12,670 nucleotides of DNA from Ichthyophonus hoferi (taxonomy: Eukaryota > Opisthokonta > Ichthyosporea > Ichthyophonida > Ichthyophonidae), in contig NAOQ01000032.1 in the NCBI GenBank assembly GCA_002751075.1, positions 194,697 to 207,366 on the forward strand, written 5' to 3'. The position numbers were made by a program, and so were the translations under genes. Position 1 is the first letter of the stretch; each line of letters starts with the position of its first letter. The notes beneath the pieces are model-generated. The model made no database searches. It saw only the letters and a list, made by a program, of their open reading frames with translations, and was not told the DNA's origin. This document shows, in pieces, positions 11,201 through 12,670 of this stretch.

Positions 11201-12670
11201 ACACCCATTGGATATATTAGGTTTTATTTTAACCGTTTAAATTTTAAAGGGATTTTAAAATAAATAAAGCAATAGTTGCACAGTATCACTTCACTATACC
11301 AAAGTATTATAGTAAGTCGATCTAACTGGGTAATAGATTGTAATCAATCCACCACCCACACTTGAATTTCCAGAGGGGGGTTAAGGGAAAGAAAGATAAC
11401 TTGAATAAATGTTAACATAATGTATATAAATATACACTGGTCATTGGTATAAATTCACAAGAAGGTAATTGGCAAACACACGCTCGATAAACAGAATCAC
11501 GAGCATATATCTACCTATATTTATCTATACCTATACATATGAATGAGTGAATATAATTGGGCCATACATGTCAGGGTTGCTATGGAGTAGGGCAAATTGA
11601 TCTTCCATACTGTCACCACCCACAAGTAATGCTGATCTCAGATTGGTGTTCTTGCCAATATCCTGTTATCATTGGTAAAAATAAAATGAAGTGAGCCAAT
11701 GAGAAAAGATAGAATCCATTGTGGTTTGAACAAATCTACGACTCTAATAGGCGATGTAATTTTTATAATTTCCCAACTTGAGAAAATAATATGTAGCTAA
11801 TCAGTAATCAGGCACGAATTATTGTAATTAATAAGTAAATTTCCTGAATTGTGGTAATTAAATACAAATTAATTATAAATATAACAGCCAATAACATAGG
11901 ATCATATGCATGATCCTATTTTATACAAAAAAATTGCTGGACTAGATCTCTTCAAGTGTACGGGCAAGCACATATATGATTGGTGCACAAACAAAGAAAA
12001 ATTTAGTCTAGTCTAAATCCCTAAGCCAATAGATAGAGATATTTCAATCTGTATATATAGTCAATAAACATAATATGAATATATTAGGAGTAGAGCTCTA
12101 ATACAAGAAATGAATATTAATAATAGATATATACCTAGAAATAACGATAATTTCTGATTGGATCATATGCTCGTATCTAGCCCCATACAATATCCCTATC
12201 CGCATATCTAGCAGCATTCCTATCCTATCAGATAAACATTTTAAAAATTAATATGATATAAGCCTATCGATGCACAACAATATAATCACATAATGCAATT
12301 TAAAATACCTTTGAGAATTTCATGGTTTGTAATGCCAATTCTCTGGTCGGAGAAAGAATTAAAGCCCTAACACCACCCACTGTGACGGCCTGTTTAAAAT
12401 TTAAAAGCAGTTAGATAGGATCTTGCCATAGATGCGTAAATACAACAATATAATATAACCTACCATACCCTATACATACAACAATACAATATACCTTACC
12501 ATACCCTATATATATACAACAATACAATATACCTTACCATATCCTACACATACAACAATACAATATACCCTACCATACCCTATTATTGGCTGCAGGGTTT
12601 AGTAATCTCTCAAACATTGGAATCAGGAATGCCGCTGTCTTACCAGATCCGGTACGGGCCATAGCAACAA
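2079..12670 (-). CDS. DDX54: DDX54/Dbp10-type DEAD-box RNA helicase, 20 exons, 5' end outside the window
   Basis: ATP-dependent RNA helicase of the nucleolus. The DDX54/Dbp10 family remodels pre-60S ribosomal particles. Exons (minus strand): 12670-12579, 12389-12309, 11662-11568, 10946-10729, 10222-10161, 9975-9910, 9669-9492, 9135-9056, 8702-8625, 7573-7397, 6912-6786, 6610-6537, 6181-6081, 5123-5036, 4617-4551, 4101-3941, 3752-3634, 3219-3104, 2935-2806, 2238-2079. All introns are GT-AG and all phases agree, giving 755 visible residues. Seen motifs: I ARTGSGKT (residues 4-11), Ia PTREL (44-48), GG (72-73), Ib TPGR (93-96), II DEAD (117-120), III SAT (148-150), IV VVFVAT (212-217), [10 protein letters not shown] (265-273), [13 protein letters not shown] (294-304). 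After the core, [38 protein letters not shown] and [11 protein letters not shown] follow the human DDX54 order, which separates it from other DEAD-box proteins. The tail is RGG-rich. The Q motif and start codon lie beyond 12670. Confidence 0.96.
2239..2805 (-). other. DDX54: Intron 19 of DDX54, possible retained intron
   Basis: 567 bases between the basic helix and the RGG tail. Its donor GTAGGTTATTGG and acceptor CCAATTCCAG carry complementary ATTGG and CCAAT near the two ends. It also contains a 7-base inverted repeat ATCCAAT/ATTGGAT (2393-2409). No gene is seen inside. Confidence 0.85.
2806..2935 (-). CDS. DDX54: DDX54 exon 19: lysine/arginine-rich helix
   Basis: Encodes (G)[38 protein letters not shown] and RKAA. 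This charged, probably helical segment matches human [20 protein letters not shown]. Acceptor GAACAG|GT, donor AA|GTAGGT, phase 2. If the donor is not used, the next codons are AAG TAG, so translation ends at 2802 after the same lysine. Confidence 0.93.
3104..3219 (-). CDS. DDX54: DDX54 exon 18
   Basis: Completes the DBP10CT block with (L)[16 protein letters not shown], then runs into the basic [20 protein letters not shown] stretch. Human has YQKWKQKQKIDDRDSD here. Acceptor ATATCAG|G, donor GACG|GTACGTGATTGG, phase 1 out. Confidence 0.92.
3220..3633 (-). other. DDX54: Intron 17 of DDX54
   Basis: 414 bases, AT-rich, no gene. The first about 45 bases after the donor are almost pure C/T on the transcript strand (plus-strand purine run 3590-3626). 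Several CCAAT/ATTGG copies occur toward the 3' end. Confidence 0.85.
3634..3752 (-). CDS. DDX54: DDX54 exon 17: DBP10CT-type block
   Basis: Encodes [38 protein letters not shown]. Human has LKWDRKKKRFV, then IKTESGRYISSSYKRDLY, the conserved C-terminal domain named DBP10CT in Pfam. The first ATG is internal. Acceptor TATATAG|ATG, donor TT|GTACGT. The donor is followed by a long pyrimidine-rich run. Confidence 0.96.
3941..4101 (-). CDS. DDX54: DDX54 exon 16: YIP segment
   Basis: Encodes (G)[36 protein letters not shown] and [14 protein letters not shown]. This matches human QEFYIPYRPKDFDSE, then the AVLDLMGDEAQNL helix. Acceptor GTATAG|GC, donor AAG|GTAATT, phase 0 out. Confidence 0.93.
4102..4550 (-). 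other. DDX54: Intron 15 of DDX54
   Basis: 449 bases. Next to the acceptor lies a TATG/CATA-type microsatellite that folds on itself (4102-4150). The rest is AT-rich with scattered CCAAT/ATTGG and no gene. Confidence 0.85.
4551..4617 (-). CDS. DDX54: DDX54 exon 15: basic segment
   Basis: Encodes [20 protein letters not shown] then DD. KKKRNR could act as a nuclear or nucleolar localisation signal (inference). It corresponds to the human IFSEVVGRKRQR region. Acceptor CCCAATCGCAG|TCG, donor G|GTATGT, phase 1 out. Confidence 0.88.
4618..5035 (-). other. DDX54: Intron 14 of DDX54
   Basis: 418 bases with CCAAT directly after the donor (GTGGGTCCAATCG) and directly before the acceptor (CCCAATCGCAG). 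About ten copies of CCAAT or ATTGG occur in total. No gene seen. Confidence 0.85.
5036..5123 (-). CDS. DDX54: DDX54 exon 14: variable linker
   Basis: Encodes [20 protein letters not shown] and EASNEADIT, a polar, low-complexity linker with no recognised motif. In human DDX54 the same place is a long glutamate-rich linker. Acceptor CCAATAG|G, donor ACG|GTGGGT. Support comes from phase agreement on both sides, not from similarity. Confidence 0.8.
5213..5229. repeat. 17-base direct repeat, copy 1
   Basis: TAGGGCTAGAAGGAACG, identical to the copy at 5633-5649. Both copies lie in intron 13 and bracket a 403-base segment that includes the structured GC-richer block. They could be a target-site duplication or a repeated binding site; no terminal inverted repeat or poly-A is seen. 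Confidence 0.85.
5439..5590 (-). ncRNA. Possible intron-encoded structured RNA (H/ACA-like)
   Basis: A GC-richer island in intron 13. The 3' stem-loop spans 5499-5443: TTG/CAA, CCC/GGG, AGGA/TCCT, ACC/GGT and ACGCC/GGCGT arms with small bulges, about 20 pairs. It is followed after one base by ACA (5441-5439) and TTT, as at the end of an H/ACA RNA. A 5' stem-loop uses GGCTCAC (5589-5583) with GTGAGCT (5546-5540). Between them is ATAGTA, which fits the H box pattern ANANNA. Introns of ribosome-biogenesis genes often host such RNAs. Weak points: the H box lies about 15 bases beyond the first stem, and I cannot name a family or an rRNA target. Confidence 0.22.
5604..5611 (-). promoter_or_regulatory. 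TATA-like motif upstream of the structured island
   Basis: TATAAATA on the minus strand, about 15 bases before the first stem of the H/ACA-like candidate and 21 bases after the 17-base repeat copy. The first T4 run after it on that strand is at 5336-5333. In an AT-rich intron this may be chance. Confidence 0.15.
5633..5649. repeat. 17-base direct repeat, copy 2
   Basis: Exact match to 5213-5229. On the minus strand it lies 21 bases upstream of a TATA-like motif (5611-5604). That spacing resembles the PSE-TATA arrangement of animal RNA polymerase III snRNA-type promoters. Confidence 0.85.
6081..6181 (-). CDS. DDX54: DDX54 exon 13: TIFEIN segment
   Basis: Encodes [20 protein letters not shown], then [13 protein letters not shown]. 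The human counterpart is [20 protein letters not shown] followed by a basic stretch. The donor is AA|GTAGGG, phase 2. Reading through it would give AAG then TAG, so retention of intron 13 stops translation at once. The splice to G|AAT in exon 14 restores the frame. Confidence 0.94.
6182..6536 (-). other. DDX54: Intron 12 of DDX54
   Basis: 355 bases. The donor end holds the 18-base tandem array; the acceptor end has CCAAT about 18 bases before the CAG. Otherwise AT-rich, no gene seen. Confidence 0.85.
6455..6526. repeat. Tandem repeat, four copies of 18 bases, beside the donor of exon 12
   Basis: Units at 6455, 6473, 6491 and 6509 share the core CCAAATATAG with a variable last six bases. The array ends about ten bases from the GT of exon 12. 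It lies inside intron 12, which has no other feature. Confidence 0.92.
6537..6610 (-). CDS. DDX54: DDX54 exon 12
   Basis: Encodes (G)[20 protein letters not shown] and KPSQ, equivalent to the human [20 protein letters not shown] segment before ATIFEIN. Acceptor ACTATCAG|GT, donor CAG|GTATAT, phase 0 out. The donor is followed within about ten bases by four copies of an 18-base repeat. Confidence 0.92.
6786..6912 (-). CDS. DDX54: DDX54 exon 11: SRPxPSxESIKRAK segment
   Basis: Encodes [14 protein letters not shown], then [14 protein letters not shown] and [11 protein letters not shown]. The human equivalent is VRSRPAPSPESIKRAKEM, followed by GLHPLF, so orthology extends past the helicase core. 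Acceptor CTATATAG|GAA, donor G|GTTAGT, a slightly weak site; phase 1 out. Confidence 0.95.
6913..7396 (-). other. DDX54: Intron 10 of DDX54
   Basis: 484 bases, starting with GTACGT. The exon 10 frame stays open until 7334, so a retained form would add about 20 unrelated residues. No other feature seen. Confidence 0.82.
7397..7573 (-). CDS. DDX54: DDX54 exon 10: end of helicase core and family-specific segment
   Basis: Begins [20 protein letters not shown], the family signature (human [15 protein letters not shown]), and continues through [19 protein letters not shown] to KTDI. The acceptor is CCAATATTCAG|TTG, preceded by a C-rich tract. I chose the donor GATATA|GTACGT because it keeps phase 0 and places KTDI before [11 protein letters not shown], which aligns with the family pattern before the SRP motif. 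The open frame runs on to 7334 but has no match there. Confidence 0.93.
7574..8624 (-). other. DDX54: Intron 9 of DDX54, the longest
   Basis: 1051 bases. The acceptor is preceded by a C-rich tract (plus-strand G runs 7589-7594, 7596-7601 and 7603-7605). A 14-base sequence TAATTAAGAACTAA is duplicated at 8097 and 8112. Many CCAAT/ATTGG copies occur. I see no gene or RNA inside. Confidence 0.85.
8625..8702 (-). CDS. DDX54: DDX54 exon 9: motif VI (arginine finger)
   Basis: Encodes [20 protein letters not shown] and [17 protein letters not shown] is motif VI with its arginine finger. The residue after GR is cysteine where human DDX54 has serine (GRSG), a mild variant outside the catalytic set. 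Acceptor CTACAG|CTG, donor GAG|GTATGT, phase 0. Confidence 0.97.
8703..9055 (-). other. DDX54: Intron 8 of DDX54
   Basis: 353 AT-rich bases between motifs V and VI. No gene, repeat or structured element seen. Confidence 0.85.
9056..9135 (-). CDS. DDX54: DDX54 exon 8: motif V
   Basis: Encodes (V)[20 protein letters not shown] and FAPNPK. The human counterpart is [20 protein letters not shown]. Motif V contacts both RNA and the ATPase site. Acceptor CCAATCACAG|TC, donor AAG|GTAAAT, phase 0 out. Confidence 0.97.
9136..9491 (-). other. DDX54: Intron 7 of DDX54
   Basis: 356 AT-rich bases starting with a perfect GTAAGT donor and ending CCAATCACAG. No gene seen. Confidence 0.85.
9492..9669 (-). 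CDS. DDX54: DDX54 exon 7: motif IV
   Basis: Encodes [19 protein letters not shown] (motif IV) and [20 protein letters not shown] (human [20 protein letters not shown]). Acceptor CATCAG|GTA, donor G|GTAAGT, phase 1 out. This part of RecA domain 2 binds RNA and helps close the cleft. Confidence 0.96.
9910..9975 (-). CDS. DDX54: DDX54 exon 6: start of second RecA-like domain
   Basis: Twenty-two codons, [20 protein letters not shown] then TK. This matches human [20 protein letters not shown] in position and pattern. The acceptor is CCAATCAG|ATG and the donor AAG|GTATAT, phase 0 at both ends. The ATG is internal and not a start codon. Confidence 0.93.
10161..10222 (-). CDS. DDX54: DDX54 exon 5: inter-domain linker
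   Basis: Encodes [20 protein letters not shown], almost the same as human [20 protein letters not shown], linking the two RecA-like domains. Acceptor TTCTCCAG|GA, donor AAG|GTATAT, phase 0 out. Confidence 0.96.
10223..10728 (-). other. DDX54: Intron 4 of DDX54
   Basis: 506 AT-rich bases with a consensus GTAAGT donor. It includes an AAT/TAG-type trinucleotide-rich patch near 10440-10475. No gene seen. Confidence 0.85.
10729..10946 (-). CDS. DDX54: DDX54 exon 4: motifs Ib, DEAD and SAT
   Basis: The largest exon (218 bases). It encodes [16 protein letters not shown], then [13 protein letters not shown] (motif II, which binds Mg-ATP) and [15 protein letters not shown] (motif III, coupling hydrolysis to unwinding). 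All expected residues are present. The acceptor follows a 38-base CT-rich tract (CTCTCAG|T) and the donor is a perfect G|GTAAGT. Confidence 0.97.
10947..11567 (-). other. DDX54: Intron 3 of DDX54
   Basis: 621 bases. The last 38 bases before the acceptor are almost pure C/T (plus-strand GA tract 10949-10986), a strong pyrimidine tract for exon 4. A plus-strand G6 run lies at 11375-11380. No gene seen. Confidence 0.85.
11568..11662 (-). CDS. DDX54: DDX54 exon 3: GG motif region
   Basis: Encodes [20 protein letters not shown] and onward to HSNPD, corresponding to the human GLKTALILGGDRMEDQF segment. Acceptor CCAATGATAACAG|GAT, donor AT|GTATGG, phase 2 out. The pentamer CCAAT lies close to both splice sites of this exon. 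Confidence 0.95.
11663..12308 (-). other. DDX54: Intron 2 of DDX54
   Basis: 646 bases. It contains a perfect 10-base inverted repeat with a 4-base loop (11896-11919) and, at 12189-12224, a 36-base stretch flanked by possible AG and GT sites that would keep the frame. The remainder is AT-rich. Confidence 0.85.
11896..11919. repeat. Perfect inverted repeat in intron 2
   Basis: ATAGGATCAT, loop ATGC, ATGATCCTAT: ten pairs with no mismatch. Nothing around it suggests a terminator or a transposon end. Confidence 0.8.
12309..12389 (-). CDS. DDX54: DDX54 exon 2: motif Ia
   Basis: Twenty-seven codons, phase 0 at both ends (acceptor AACAG|GCC, donor AAG|GTATTT). It encodes [20 protein letters not shown] (PTREL, motif Ia, contacts RNA), nearly identical to the human stretch. 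The exon before it ends and this one begins in a short linker that varies between species. Confidence 0.95.
12441..12586. repeat. Tandem repeat, four copies of 36-38 bases, overlapping a 5' splice site
   Basis: Copies start at 12441, 12477, 12515 and 12551, each beginning TACAACAATA and ending near CCATACCCTA. The rightmost copy runs over the donor of window exon 1. In transcript sense each unit therefore repeats a GGTATGGTA-type sequence like the true donor. It fills most of the 189-base first intron. Confidence 0.9.
12579..12670 (-). CDS. DDX54: DDX54 window exon 1 (partial): Walker A / motif I
   Basis: Encodes residues 1-30 of the visible protein, starting [22 protein letters not shown] is the phosphate-binding loop that contacts ATP. 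The exon runs off the window edge two bases before the first whole codon. The donor is AGG|GTATGG, phase 0. That donor lies inside the last copy of a 36-38 base tandem repeat, so similar GGTATGGTA donors recur inside the following intron. Confidence 0.93.

Noticed and set aside
1-12670. Search for transposons, retroelements, CRISPR arrays, rRNA and tRNA genes
   Set aside because: No transposase or reverse transcriptase motifs, long terminal repeats, regularly spaced repeats or RNA gene signatures that I could support.

Overview
The window looks like intron-rich, AT-rich animal DNA and is dominated by one gene on the minus strand. That gene is an orthologue of the nucleolar DEAD-box RNA helicase DDX54 (yeast Dbp10), which acts in 60S ribosomal subunit assembly. 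Twenty exons lie between 12670 and 2079. I joined them by hand at GT-AG sites, and every junction keeps the reading frame. The visible protein is 755 residues. Its order is: helicase core from motif I onward, the DDX54-specific middle and C-terminal region, a DBP10CT-type block, a lysine/arginine-rich segment, and a 52-residue glycine/arginine (RGG) tail. The N-terminus (roughly 130 residues by comparison with human DDX54 recalled from memory, including the Q motif) and the promoter lie beyond 12670. Small exons, introns mostly of 170-1050 bases and a protein close to the vertebrate one suggest an early-branching animal with a compact genome. A demosponge is my best guess, but only an inference.

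Layout. 1-900 has no certain gene; four short phase-compatible exon-like pieces on the plus strand (189-781) followed by AATAAA at 893-898 may be the 3' end of an unrecognised convergent gene. 900-1850 holds nothing I can support. 1850-2078 is the 3' UTR of DDX54, with a polyadenylation signal at 1899-1904. 2079-12670 is DDX54. Intron 13 (5124-6080) is the most structured intron: it has a GC-richer block with two stem-loops resembling an H/ACA RNA, a TATA-like motif, and an exact 17-base repeat spaced 420 bases apart. Two introns carry short tandem arrays directly at their 5' splice sites (12441-12586 and 6455-6526).

The most unusual signal is the pentamer CCAAT/ATTGG. It is scattered densely through the introns on both strands and is scarce in the left flank. 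In transcript sense, CCAAT sits within about 25 bases of the 3' splice site in roughly half of the introns. The second point of interest is the last intron: its donor AA|GTAGGT means that retention gives an immediate stop after the same lysine, so splicing alone decides whether the helicase carries its RGG tail. I see no transposon, retroelement, CRISPR array, rRNA or tRNA that I can support.
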